Positions 12,051 to 23,029 of a stretch of 64,000 bases of DNA are shown here, piece after piece. Location of the stretch: positions 202,217 through 266,216 of the forward strand of contig MU004240.1 of assembly GCA_010405405.1 (NCBI GenBank). The letters run 5' to 3'. Origin of the DNA: Microthyrium microscopicum. Lineage: Eukaryota; Ascomycota; Dothideomycetes; Microthyriales; Microthyriaceae. Made by a program: the position numbers and the translations under genes. The notes below the pieces were generated by a model that saw only the letters and a program-made list of their open reading frames with translations, searched no databases and had not been told where the DNA came from. Each line of letters opens with the position of its first letter. The stretch's first letter is position 1.

Positions 12051-12475
12051 TACACTGGTTTGCGAAATGTGGTGCGCTCTCACCCTCCCCCTACTATGTT
12101 AATTTTTACAGAATTCCACCAATCACACGTAAAATTGCCTGCAGCTTCGGGAGGTAGAAAAGCGCGCTATTTTCAACTATCACAATAAGTGTTCCAAATT
12201 ATAAAGCGGTATAGAAGATTTAGTATGCCGTTTTTCGTAGAAGCAGCTGATTATTATGGTTACTAGAACATAACAAACCACCAACGTTTGGTATACTAAC
12301 GATCAAATTTAGCACTAAAATTCCTAGTTAGTAAATAGTACTCTCGATAACCAGAGTTTACATATTCCAACTCCACAGGCTATTCTACGTGTGATTGGTG
12401 GGATCCTAAAAATTCTAGCAATTTACACATGGTAGGGGGAGGGTGAGAGCGCACCACATTTCGCAAACCAGTGTA
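12051..12475. mobile_element. MITE, 421 bp, Tc1/mariner-type (TA target duplication)
   Basis: The element spans 12053-12473. Its ends are inverted repeats starting CACTGGTTTGCGAAATG on each strand. The outer 42 bases match exactly; after an imperfect stretch, a second matching block (CCACCAATCACACGTA on one side, its complement on the other) extends the repeat to about 100 bp per arm. TA flanks both sides (12051-12052 and 12474-12475), the target duplication of the Tc1/mariner/pogo superfamily. The centre is AT-rich with no coding frame, so the element is non-autonomous and needs a transposase from elsewhere. The near-perfect outer arms suggest a fairly recent insertion or strong selection of the termini. 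It lies just upstream of the HET gene. Confidence 0.88.
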
Positions 12476-13263
12476 CCCCGAGCTCGGCTTATACAGCCAA
12501 GCGGAAAATGAGCCTCTCAAACATCAAGAAGGAGTGAGGTTCTGACCTGCCATTGCAAGCAGTTCAAATCAAGTGATACCCAGAGGGAGAGGTGTGCTGC
12601 ATAAATTAAAACGAGTCATCCATGCTGATAAATGCATGTTATCAAATCTAGAGCGCATCGGGACTGTTTATATTCGCTTACTAATAATAGGAGCTAGGTA
12701 CCTTTTGCTTCCTTACACTTTGCATATCACGCTTTTATTGCAGTGAACTATGATCCACCGATCCACGTTCTTTGATTGCTTTGAATTTATCGAATATGGT
12801 AGGCCGAAAAGCATAGTTTCGCCCAGAGGGCGATATTGTAGCAGTCAACAGGTGGACAGGTCCCATGACAGATGGCGTGTTGCCAACAGCCTTCCTGGCT
12901 CGCACACGCTGCGTTCTGTTATCGAAATCTCTATTCCCAGAGATTATATTACCTTTCTGACCTATAGCCTTTCTTGAGTATCGTTGGTGGAAACCAACGC
13001 CATTGGCGGACGCATGCCATTCATTTTGCAGATCCATTGCCAGTCCATGCCATTCTATAAAGCTAATGGGACCGTGACATACACTCAGTACTTACTGTGT
13101 CCAGCGGTTAACATGCTCCAATTTACAACCTGTTCCTTGATTATGGTTTCATTCCTATCTATCTCATTACACCTTGTCGATACATCATGTACCTCTCTTC
13201 AGCTTCAAGTCGCCAATCATTGTGAACACCTACCCAATATGCCCTTTCTGACGACATTTCAGT
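12476..13263. other. Intergenic region between the MITE and the F-box-like gene
   Basis: These 788 bp hold only short open frames with no recognisable similarity on either strand. No RNA gene or repeat was recognised. The left part belongs to the upstream region of the HET gene; the right end is the 3' flank of the F-box-like gene. Confidence 0.4.
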
Positions 13264-14736
13264 TTAGCATCCAAAATCACCCGTAGCACGAGAGAACGCC
13301 GCAGTGAAAGATTCGTCCATTGTGTCACCTCCACTTAGCCTAAAATACCTCAAGCGTGGCGCAAAGGCAACAAGATTAGCCACATGGATATCCAACGTTT
13401 CTTCCTCGACCGAGTCTACTTCGCCACCTTTTTGATTATTTTTTTCGAGAACGAGAACAAGGAACCAAAGCTTGGGAAAGAGTCCGGCCGGCGCTTGGTC
13501 GATGACCTCCTGCCACGAAAAGTTGCATGGTAAGGTAAGTTGCTCGAGTTCTTTGCAATGTTGAGCAAACTGGATAACTGACCTCCAGGTAAGCTTGTGT
13601 GAGCTGTCAAGAGTAAATGTTATTTTTGACAGGTGTTTCAAAGACTGGGCGACTCTCTCAATTGTAGCGTCGGTGAAATTGACTACTGAAGGGCCGTGGT
13701 CGTCATATTCGTTGATGAGCAGCTCCTGGAGGTTCGGACAACTCTGCGCCAGAATGATCATGTCATCGCCATCTATACTACTCTCCGGGGCAAACTCAAT
13801 GGAGAGACTGGTAAGATGCTTGAAGTCTGATGCTGACCTGAGAATGTGGCGTTGATGTGATGGTGCGACATTCTGCAATAATAACGATAGAGTTTTTATA
13901 TTAGGCATACACAGAGCCAAAAGCTTTAAACCTTCATCGGATATGCCAGTATAGAAGTGTTTCAGCTTAGGAAATCTGGAAGATATGCAATCCTTCTGAC
14001 CTAAGGATCTCAGCCAAGGTTCTGGCAAATCCGGAACACTGAGGAGCTCCAGCTTGGAATGTACAGATAATGCCTTGAAGGTGTTCAAAGTCCAGCCCTC
14101 GAGGGCCGTGGTCCGTACTGATAAGACCTTGAGGTGTTTGGTGGCATCAAGAAATCGAATCATTCCTCGTTCAGATAGATGGCTATCGGAGACATTTTCA
14201 ACGTTTAGAACCTCTAGTCTTGGGCAGCGATAGCTCAGGGTGTCCAAGAAGCTGTCAACAAGCTTACTTGCTCCATCAATGTGGAACTCTTTTACGTTTG
14301 GCTGTGCATAGTGAAGAATAATTTCTCCTGTACTCATCGATCTGGACTCAGGAAATCCGTAACCTCCAAACAAGGAAAAGCTCAGCAGATTGGAGAATCG
14401 TAATGTAGCAAGCTCTGGGTGCCATCGTGCCTCTTCCTTCCTGTCCTCCCAGGAAGTGCCGTCTTCTTCAAACATGAGAATTTGGATGAACTCCGCATAA
14501 TATTGCGCTCTTTTGGTTGAAGTCTGCACAATTCGAGCAAGATCTGTGATACTCGGCGTAACGTGACCGGCCTTGGCAAAATTATATCGAACTCCGCATC
14601 CTTTCCATAGCATACGAGTGACCTCCAGCGAAAATAGCTTGTTAATACGAAGGCATGTATGCAGAAATCCGGGAGATGCCGCTGACGCATGCAAGATTTG
14701 AGCAATTATCTCTGGCAGAAGGAGTGTGCGGTGCAT
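13264..14736 (-). CDS. F-box/leucine-rich-repeat-like protein
   Basis: A single 490-residue frame with an ATG at 14736. The N-terminus (LLLPEIIAQIL, then CLRINKLFSLEVTRMLW) has the shape of a fungal F-box-like segment: a short LPxEI-type helix, then a helix ending in a bulky L/W pair. The rest has degenerate leucine-rich-repeat character, with recurrent units such as CPRLEVLNVENVSDSHLSE, HLKVLSVRTTALEGWTLN, FPKLKHFYTGISDEGLKLLA, LCMPNIKTLSLLL and CPNLQELLINEYDDHGPS. Such proteins usually act as substrate adaptors of SCF ubiquitin ligases, but this is family-level inference; the substrate is unknown and the F-box itself is weak. No intron is needed. Confidence 0.65.
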   Translation of the reverse strand: MHRTLLLPEIIAQILHASAASPGFLHTCLRINKLFSLEVTRMLWKGCGVRYNFAKAGHVTPSITDLARIVQTSTKRAQYYAEFIQILMFEEDGTSWEDRKEEARWHPELATLRFSNLLSFSLFGGYGFPESRSMSTGEIILHYAQPNVKEFHIDGASKLVDSFLDTLSYRCPRLEVLNVENVSDSHLSERGMIRFLDATKHLKVLSVRTTALEGWTLNTFKALSVHSKLELLSVPDLPEPWLRSLGQKDCISSRFPKLKHFYTGISDEGLKLLALCMPNIKTLSLLLQNVAPSHQRHILRSASDFKHLTSLSIEFAPESSIDGDDMIILAQSCPNLQELLINEYDDHGPSVVNFTDATIERVAQSLKHLSKITFTLDSSHKLTWRSVIQFAQHCKELEQLTLPCNFSWQEVIDQAPAGLFPKLWFLVLVLEKNNQKGGEVDSVEEETLDIHVANLVAFAPRLRYFRLSGGDTMDESFTAAFSRATGDFGC

Positions 14737-15461
14737 AATTGAGCGTACGATGAGTGAGAAGACGTCCTACAACTGATTTGACGAGGTGAGGTCGATATAG
14801 GGAAAGGACGACTGAAGTTGACAAATCCTACAAGCTCCAAGCTGCAGGAATGCCATCGTAGTCTGCCTGTTCAGGACAGAATTGGGATTTTAAAATGTAC
14901 AAGGACAAAATATAAGCTTAGAGTAGTGGAAGGATTCTAAAAAAGTTTGAGCATGTACATTTCATATTGTAATCCCGCAGATCGTTTGCGGCGTAGACTG
15001 CCCAAACTGAGCCTGCCCCTGCATGATATTGATAGCCAGGTATTGTGGCCCTATCAAGTATTTCCATGGGCGGGCCTGACACCAATTGTCATGCGATGTC
15101 AGATTCTATACTACTGCAAAGGAGATCCTAAGTATCTTGTGAAGAAATAGAATCCTAATCAGGAGTGTGAGAGCCATTCCACTGCAACACTGCGATTCGA
15201 TGTCATATCCAACCCCGTACCACAGGATTGACGATGACTGAAGATGGTAATGCTTCAATCTAAGTCCAATCCCACGCGTATATCGTTTTCTCAATTACCA
15301 GAAACTCAGGAATGTTGGAATGCTCAGTATAAATGGGCCGCAATGTCTCAACAGTTCCAATCAGTATCAGCAATACCAGCGACTCTAATATTCTTAGCTC
15401 TTACAGCCTTCTCATCAATCACTCACTCCTTTAGAATTAAATCATCCTCATTCTCTCCAAG
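14737..15461. other. Intergenic, no gene seen
   Basis: A 725-bp stretch upstream of two divergent genes (the F-box-like gene to the left, the small secreted protein gene to the right). Only short unrelated frames are present. It probably contains both promoters. Confidence 0.4.
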
Positions 15462-15959
15462 ATGAAGTTCGCCGAGTCTCTCGCATCGGTTCTTTTCATA
15501 GTTCGTCCTGCTCTAACAAGTAGTCACCGCAGCGCCTGCCAATGACCTTATGAGCATTATATTCAAACGAGCCGACAGCTATAATGCTGTACCCCCGAAA
15601 GACCCATCGAAGACAAAATCATACGATGCTGCAATCCAAAGGATGAGAGCGGCCACCCGTGACGCACATATAGCCGCAGAAGCTTGTCCGGCAGCAAAGA
15701 AAACCGAATTCGGTAATCCCAAAACGCAAAAGCAGATGAAGGATCTAATTGAGGCTAACTGCGTCACAAAATGGACGAGGTATGCACCCACCAGGCAATT
15801 AGTACATGGCCCGGGCTAATCAGATACCAAAGAGCTAAGGATAAGCGTGTCGCAGCCAACGACGCTTCTATCGCTGCTGGCGGAACCAAAATCGACTGGG
15901 GACACAGCAAAGCTATCATGGAATGCGAGGCATACATTGCCTACTGGGAGAAGGCGTAA
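15462..15959 (+). CDS. Small secreted-type protein with a frame break in its signal-peptide region (possible pseudogene)
   Basis: The ATG at 15462 begins a secretion-signal-like start (MKFAESLASVLFIV). A different frame, open from about 15520, continues VTAAPANDLMSIIFKRADS to a clean end at 15959. The 44-nt intron 15780-15823 (GTATGC...ATCAG) joins EANCVTKWT to RYQRAKDKRV in frame. The two parts do not connect: no usable intron lies between about 15500 and 15530, and one frame change is required there. Either the gene is broken, or translation starts at the ATG at 15550 (121 residues, no signal peptide). The product has three Cys in the mature part and a Lys/Ala-rich composition. I do not recognise the family; an effector-like role is only a guess. 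Confidence 0.5.
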
Positions 15960-16281
15960 ACTGAGATCATGTCTTGAATATCCAGGTAGTTTATTGTGTT
16001 TTGGGGTACCTACCTACTTTTGCTTCATCGGAATTTTGGATGTGTTATCTCGGCTTTGTTGTTGACCGCTCATCGTCTTGTACCAGAATATCATTTGAAA
16101 CATATTAGGTTTATAGTATCCTTCAACTCAATTGAGAAAAAGATTCCCAAGATATTGCTCTATTAGGTTCGTTTGTTATTTTCTGTCACACTGAGCATTA
16201 TATCTCCCACCTCCCTGCCTAGGTACATAAAACAAGCCTTGGGCTCTCCTTTCTGTCACCACGAGCATGCACTCCAGCCAT
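15960..16281. other. 3' flanks of two convergent genes
   Basis: A 322-bp stretch between the stop codons of two convergent genes. It is AT-rich, with nothing recognisable beyond presumed 3' untranslated sequence. Confidence 0.4.
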
Positions 16282-17471
16282 TTAGTTCTTAACAACTTTG
16301 ACGTTGTCAACCTGGAGATCAATATCTCCATAGTATCCCGCAGTGAGATACAAAATTGTACCATCCTGAGCAACAAACGTTGTGGATTGATAAGTCCACG
16401 TGGTGATGGGGTTGCGGAACAGCAACTCGGCCTGGCATAAGGAGTTATCGATAGAACCCTCGGCGTTGCTGCCAACGAAAGTAGCAGCATTACCAATGCA
16501 TACATTCAGATATTGCTGAGTGCTTTTAGCCCAGGCGGAAAGAGTGTAGGTTGCTCCAACCTCGAGGGCTAGGGGCTGATAGGCAGTCAGGTCGGTAGAT
16601 TTGCCGGCATTAAGAGTAGTTGTGAAATGCAAGTTGTAATTTCCAGACTCACTGGGTGTGGTTTCGACGGAGAAAGGAGGGATAGTTTGGTTGGCAAAGG
16701 CGGCCTCGTATCCAAGAGGAATGTATACTGCCTTTTGCCATGGATCCAGGCATCCGGATTCGAAGTCACCGTTGATCACGACATTGGTAGGATCAGCTGG
16801 AATGGCTCCACAAGTGGCGCTTGCTGAAGGAATAGAGGCTGATACCGAGCTGGCAGCGACTGATGAGGTTGGCTTGATGCTTGATGTTGGAACGGAAGAT
16901 GGGGCCTTGCTGGAGGAGACCGGAGCAGAAGATGGCTTAACGCTGGACGAGGCCGGAACAGAGGATGGCTTAGCACTGGAAGAAGCCTTGACACTCGAAG
17001 TTGGCGTTGGCACAGCCGAAGTAGTCTTCACGCATCGACCATTCTGGCAAGTTTTCTTAGAACCGCAGGATTGTTCGCAGTCACCACAGTTGTCGTTGTC
17101 AGTGTTGATATCGACACAATTGCCATCACAGAGCTTTTCGGAGGAACTGTATTCTCGTTAATGCTGCGTTCAGAAAGCTGTTGTCATTTCGCGGCTCTAA
17201 ATGATCAACCCATACATCCAAATCAACAGCTTTTGATTGAAAGCATGTGTTGCTCTTATTGAAAGGTTTGGATGAGCTACAGGAGAGAATCTTACATGGT
17301 CTTGAATGGTCCACAGGTATAGCACTGGCCGAGACCTTTCTTGGCCTGAGAGACACAAGTGTCAGTATCACTGGAATCGTTGCAAAAGTCGACACATTGC
17401 TTAGGCGCTTTGCTGGAAGCAGGCGAGGCTGCGACACCAAGTGCCAAAAGAAGGATAGCGAATGACTTCAT
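16282..17471 (-). CDS. Secreted Cys-rich protein with Ser/Pro linker and carbohydrate-binding-like C-terminal domain
   Basis: Two exons, 17471-17296 and 17146-16282 (149-nt intron, GTAAGA...ACAG), give 346 residues. The N-terminus MKSFAILLLALGVAASPA is a signal peptide. A cysteine module follows (CVDFCNDSSDTDTCVS, GQCYTCGPF, then LCDGNCVDINTDNDNCGDC and CGSKKTCQNGRC), the six- to eight-Cys pattern common in ascomycete secreted proteins. Residues about 145-200 are a Ser/Pro/Lys linker (PSSVPASSSVKPSSAPVSS). The C-terminal 150 residues (NVVINGDFESGCLDPW, YTLSAWAKS, ITTWTYQSTTFVAQDG, GDIDLQVDNVKVV) have the jelly-roll pattern of CBM4/9- or galactose-binding-like domains. The protein probably binds fungal or plant cell-wall glycans outside the cell. 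No catalytic domain is seen. Confidence 0.8.
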
Positions 17472-19350
17472 ATTAAAAACTGTATGATTAGCGAGTGTGA
17501 ATGAACAAATGATCTGAATTGAACAACGTGAAGCTTGGAATGAATGACTTACAATACATTGGATGGACGTCTATTTAAGCAGTTCTCGATCCTGCTGATT
17601 TAGCCTTGACGGCGCTGGTGGTTAAGAAAAAGACCACCGACAAAGCTTAGTAATTTACTAGCTTCAATCATCGGGCTTGTTGTTTAGGTAAGAATCAAGA
17701 ACACGAACGGCAGCACGGTACAGCATAACAGCCAAACCTATCAATTGCCACTGAAGCTGAAAAGTATCGCGTTGAGGAGCGCGCCGCACGCCATCTGTTA
17801 AGCCACATGCGGGTTGTACCTATGTCAAGGGCCCCTTGAAGAGTACCGTAAACTTTCGATGTCTTTTTTTAGAGCAGGGTGTGTGTTACCAAACAAGATG
17901 AAATCACCTGGATAGATTTGCTTCGCAAGGTCGATGATAGGTCGCGACGTCGCGTGTACAAAAGCTCTAAACGTCAAAGACGTCAAAAACACAACGTGTC
18001 AGCCACAAGTCATGTGCATCACTGCATACTACCTATTTTTCTATATCTACAAATCACATTCTGGCTTCCAAACGTGCGAGTGCAAAAATGATTACCCGAT
18101 GCTTCATGCTCGATTTCGACGTCTTCCCAACTCCAAAAGCCAGAGGGATGTCAGCGCAGCCACATTCAAGGGATGAAGTCAAATGGACGTTGTGCAAGCA
18201 AAAGGCCATCTCATTTACTACGTTCTCTAAGCTTCCAAAGCGTTTGAAGGATTCAATACCAAGACAAACTAGACGGACTGGTGGTAGACCGTCAGCCTTA
18301 GAATCGGGAAGTAACGATGGGAGTATTCTCGATACATCCGATTTGATGACAACCTTCGCCATCCCGATGACTTCGTACATCGGACATTAAAGACACCCCA
18401 CGAGGCGAGGCTGCATAAAACGTGGCGTTTGAGCCGCACTCGCACTAGGCTAGGAAAGGCACCCACTTCCCCAACTCCTGAGTTCATCCATAAACACTGC
18501 AAAACCACGATTCAAGTTGGAAGAATCATCTTTTGTTGGTGTTCGAGTACGGTGGGTGGAGTCACTAGTCTAATGGCTTACACGAAGGTTCAGTTGAATT
18601 GGAATCTATTAGGTATCGTTGGCGTACACCATCTGTCAGTGATTTCGCTTCATCCTGCTGGAGGAAATGCAAGCAAGTGCAAGATATGTTTTAGTGTTGA
18701 GCAGGAACAAAAGGTGCTCCGATAATGACAGCAAGTTAGGTATGTTACCAGACTCCAACTCGGCATCTTTACCATCAATATGATAGGTAAGAAGCGAGCC
18801 AGTTACTACCTTCGGGCATAAGTTCTTGAACCTTTCCCATACTCTGTATCACTGAAAAGTTCGGGAGGCACAACTTACTGCAAACAGTTGATTCCCTTAA
18901 AAGTTGCAGTGTTTCTGTACATATAAATTTGATACAAGGAAGATGCCGCATTACGCGACACGATAATACGAGTCCCTAATCCCACATACCGTACTGTAAC
19001 AAGCTCAACAACAAACACTAAGATACTCCGTAGAAGCAGCACGACTTCGGAGTATTACCGGCGGTTATCCTCTATAGAGCAGATTTTCAGCTTCAAAGCA
19101 AAGACGTTACTCAACATCTATTAATACTAATCCAAAGATCAGAAGATAACTTAGTAGCCTCTTTCCACATATATCCTTTGTAACAAGAGTCGTTGAACAA
19201 GCTTGAGAGCATGTCCTCGATCAGTCAGCACTCACGCCCCCAGAAAAGGGACAAACTTCAGCAGTCATGAGGGAACCTGAGGCAGGCAAAGGCTCCAAGC
19301 AAGCCAAAACAACGCTTTCCATTCCAAACACCAAAGCCACACCGCCGGCG
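17472..19350. other. 1.9-kb region without a convincing gene
   Basis: Open frames of about 100 codons occur on both strands near 18050-18390 and 18430-18725. They overlap each other, have ordinary composition and show no family similarity. A small inverted repeat (GGTGGT...ACCACC, about 17610-17640) is present. No RNA gene was recognised. The left end carries the promoter of the secreted protein gene and the right end the 3' flank of the first DUF7918 gene. Confidence 0.4.
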
Positions 19351-20936
19351 TTAGTTATCGTCACTGTCGCCGCTGCCACTGCCGCTTTTCATTGATCCGT
19401 CACTGCTGTACTCGGTCGGGTCGTCGTCACTGGTGTCACTGCCTCCATCAGCGGTGTCATCGTTGTCGTATCCTCTCTTTTGGTCCTGCATTTGCGCAAC
19501 TCGACCGGATGGATCCAACTGCACCAACGAAGCTTTGGTGCGCGAGGAGCGTGTTATACGGCTGATAGTCGCTATATTGACGGGTTTGTCTTTGGTGGTG
19601 GCGACTGCGCATTGTGTTCGATCCTTCAACGTTATGTTAGAGTCACGAGTCCTTGAACCACACCTGTCCTCAGTGACTACTTACGATTTTCCTTTCTCGA
19701 GCTTGGTCTTCTGCATTTGTACCGAATGTGTATGTGACAGCTAGATTGGACTGCCCAGGTACGGACTGTGCGCTACCCATGTTGGCATAGCTCGGAAACC
19801 TGAATATAGGTTCTTTCTTGGGCCGATGAGCGAGCGCGAAGGCTTGTCCAGGTATGGCGTAACTCTCTGGCTCGCCCTCGTCTCTTTCCCGCTGAATCAC
19901 TCTTAGTAAGACTTACCGGCTAGAACAATGTCTGCTTACTTTGGGATGTAGGGTTAAAACTAACTGGCCCTTTGCGGCTATATGATTGTTCTTGGATTTG
20001 CCATCAGGTGGATGTGATGGAGGAGCAAGAACTCCCAGTGCTTGGAGATGAGCTAAAACGAGGCTTTTAGCTTCATTGACAACGACGAAGCTCACAAGTG
20101 AGCTACCCAAGAAGAGAACATACACCTGCATCGATACAGAAATCGAAATTGTCCCAGCGGCTTCTCATTGGTGTCCAGCTCTTGTGACTTTGAAAAGTCA
20201 ACTAAAGATGAAAGTGCTCGTTTTTGTGCTGGACCAAAGCTAAGAAATTAGTAGACTATTGTGAAGCTGGCGTCCCTTTGAACATACTCGATGATATGGG
20301 AAATTCCGTTATTCTCGATTTCACTTGCGGTAGCGTGCGCCAATCTATTGGAAAATAGAGCACGACGGGATGCTTTCAACCCATCGAATTGTTCCGCTGG
20401 TACAGAGACACCTTTCCATCGCCTAATTTTGATCAAAATCTCGCCTACTTCGCCATCTAATCGACGTGTGCCGGGCTCGCTGGACCTTATAGCCATACCT
20501 GCTGTTAGATGTGCTTCAAGAAGTTAGCTGTCAGAAGTTGTGCTGATCACAGACTCGAGTACAAACCCAGGATATCGTCTGTGAACTTCAATTTACGGAA
20601 CGAATTGGCATCATCTATGTGCTCATGAACGCCTTTTTTGCGTATAGTCTTCGGTACCTCGGACGCCTCACAAAGTATGCCTGCAGCATAAGCTCCATCA
20701 AGGTATATCACAGACTCAAAGTTGCAGTCAAACCGGGAAACAAAATCAGGATCAACTTGGATAGCAATCTCAATGGTAGCATCAGTGATTGATTCAATGT
20801 AACGAGTTGTCTGTAGAAATTCGGCTTGACGATCGCTTTCCAATAACCTCGGGCTTTCATATTCCTCCGTGGGCGTTTTCCGACCATTGAGATGGATAGT
20901 CACAGTCACTCCTGGGACACCATTGATCACTGCCAT
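19351..20936 (-). CDS. DUF7918 protein, paralogue A (acidic C-terminal tail)
   Basis: Six exons (20936-20567, 20501-20288, 20239-20126, 20063-19940, 19891-19685, 19623-19351) join in frame to 433 residues; all introns are GT-AG, 48-65 nt. The start, MAVINGVPGVTVTIHLNGRK then EEY, is the N-terminal signature of the fungal DUF7918 family: a beta-rich domain opening MAVxxxxPGxxVTxxxxGxxxxEY. A central GEILIKIRRWKGVSV and the block LGQFRFLYRC also match the family layout. The tail (about residues 340-433) is Ser/Asp-rich with many SD pairs (DTSDDDPTEYSSDGSMKSG). The function of the family is unknown. The third intron (20064-20125) is the least certain, since its acceptor is weak. A close relative lies 846 bp upstream in the same orientation. 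Confidence 0.78.
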
Positions 20937-21782
20937 TTCAATGGCGGGTCTGGGGCTCTAGGAACGATGGCGAGGCCTTCAACGTCTGCTCTAGTAAAGA
21001 CAAGCTTGGCAATAGCACACTAAGCAGAGTATGAGGATGAGATGAGAAGTTCCAGATGCGAAGGGACGGGGATCGGTATTATCATAAGCAGAGTCGCACC
21101 TTGAGTGTTGTCTGCATCTCAAAGCAAATGACATGACTTGTTAGCCAGCGTGTCATTTTCTTTTCCCTAGCTCAATTGGACAGCACAAAGCAAAAGGTTG
21201 CCACTAGATTATCGGCATAAGTTTGATGAGCTGGTGGAGTGTGCCGTGTCCAATCTAAGTGTTGAGTAAGGTACCTTTGTGTAGAATCAGCATACGCAAT
21301 TTGCTCTTGCTTACTTTCGAGATGTGAAATGAGCACGGTAAAGCCTCAAGCTCCATGGACGAATGTCAATACAAAGTTTGATATCAAGATTGGAGTCCTG
21401 GCAGCTTCATGTCTAACCAAGCGACTTGATGTCCAGCAACACTGCAACATCACGTTTGGTAGCTAAATCTACTCTCGATATCAGAGGTCAGCAGTAAGTC
21501 CACATGCCCATAGCACGATAAAAGTTATAGCTTGCAAGAGATGAGAGTTCTTGCTTATTGAATTTGCAGTAAATATGAAGATTAAACTTTTACCATACCG
21601 AAAGCATAACCTGCAGACTAAAGCCATCTTCTCTGTCCCGGAAAGTAGGTTGAAAGGAGATAGGGGAGAGTGCTGGTGTGAGAGTGAAATCAAGGTCTGA
21701 ATAACATGACAGTAATGAAAAACAAGCATTTGCCGAATTTGCCACAAAGTCGACTCCATGAGCCACACATGAAATGTTTGTG
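20937..21782. other. Intergenic region between the DUF7918 paralogues
   Basis: An 846-bp spacer with only short frames. It is the presumed promoter of paralogue A plus the 3' flank of paralogue B. No repeat was seen that would show how the pair duplicated. Confidence 0.4.
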
Positions 21783-23029
21783 TTAATCCTCGTCAATGGC
21801 GATCACCTCGTCGCTAGCGTTGGGAGCATGCTTCTGTCTTTTCACAGGTCGGACCTCAGTCACGGCACAATCATCATCCTCAAAGATGGACTTGGTGAGA
21901 ATACGACTGGGGTCAGCTGTTGACTCATCTGGTTCTCGCTTCACACCCTTCGTGAGCTTCAAGAGCTCGTTCTGCTTCTGGGGTAGATGTGAGTCAAGTT
22001 TTCCTTAAGCTGGTGTCAATAAGAAATACCTTTTGAGTCTCGAGTAGCTGGAGAAGTTCTGCATGAGATAGAGTTGCAGGATCACGCTCTTCAAGTGGAA
22101 CAGGAGAAGGTGAGCGTTCAATCACTTCCAGCAATTGGAGATCCTCTAGTCAAGTTAGAAAAATTTACACTCACCAAGCGGAATGTATGATGAAGCTGCG
22201 GACCTTTTGTGCGATAGTGAAACTGGAAAGTCGCAAATGGCTTTGCTTTATGATCAATAGGAGTGAAACCTCGGATTCGCGATGCTCCCACTGACTCAGA
22301 CTCTTGTGATACTCTATTGAAGTTAGCTTCCACAATTTTAGTACATAGACACATCTGGTGCTGAATTAAATAGAAGACTACATCTCCGGCGAGGAACTTA
22401 CTGGCAGCGAAGGGACAGCGGCTCGCCCTTCAATGACCCGAGGGTCTTCATGTCTCTCTCGGAGATGTCTTCGAGGAGGGCTTTCGGTGTCCATTTCTTG
22501 GCTGGCAGAGGACCTAGAATAAGACCACGATGAAACGTGACTTGAATGATTCCGAGGTTCTTCATCTGAACAGCACGTTCAGGTTCGGAGCTCGCACTCA
22601 GATGATCTGAACCAGTCAGCATGCTTCATACACAGTCAGTGTAAAGACCTATGCTTGCTCACCTCGTGATAGTTTCAGCTTGCCAAATTTGATGGGGGAA
22701 CACAATTTATTTCCCATGTTATCTATGGAATAAGCACCATTGCACGCATAACTCGCTGGTAGGCTTTTGGTTTTGAGGAAAGGGATAGGTCCGAGGTTAA
22801 GACCATTGACCAAGACTTTGGTGTACAAACTATGAGCTGTGTGTTTGTACGACTTATTAGCGCCATATTTGAGAGTGAATTTGACGTCAGGCATGCCCTC
22901 AACATATTTGCTGACGAAATGTATGCTCTGGTCCGTTGGAGGCCGAGCAGGGCCATCGTATTCCTGCAGCGGTTTGCCGTCGACTTGGATAGTGACCTCA
23001 AGACCTGGGCAATTCGGAAGGACAGCCAT
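21783..23029 (-). CDS. DUF7918 protein, paralogue B
   Basis: Five exons (23029-22663, 22606-22402, 22313-22204, 22145-22030, 21971-21783) give 328 residues. The opening MAVLPNCPGLEVTIQVDGK, PLQEYDG parallels paralogue A almost position by position, as do KFGKLKLSR and the block KPFATFQFHYRTK. The C-terminal part (LLEVIERSPSPVPLEERDP, then a helix AELLQLLETQ) and the basic/acidic end (VKRQKHAPNASDEVIAIDED) look like a nuclear-protein tail. The third intron is ambiguous: a strong donor (GTGAGTG) would make a 31-nt intron, while a weak donor (GTCCGC) makes a normal 58-nt intron and a better family match; I chose the latter. Function unknown. Confidence 0.78.

Noticed and set aside
18054-18725. 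Overlapping 80-108-codon frames on both strands
   Set aside because: No similarity, no consistent intron structure, and the two strands compete; not enough to call a gene.
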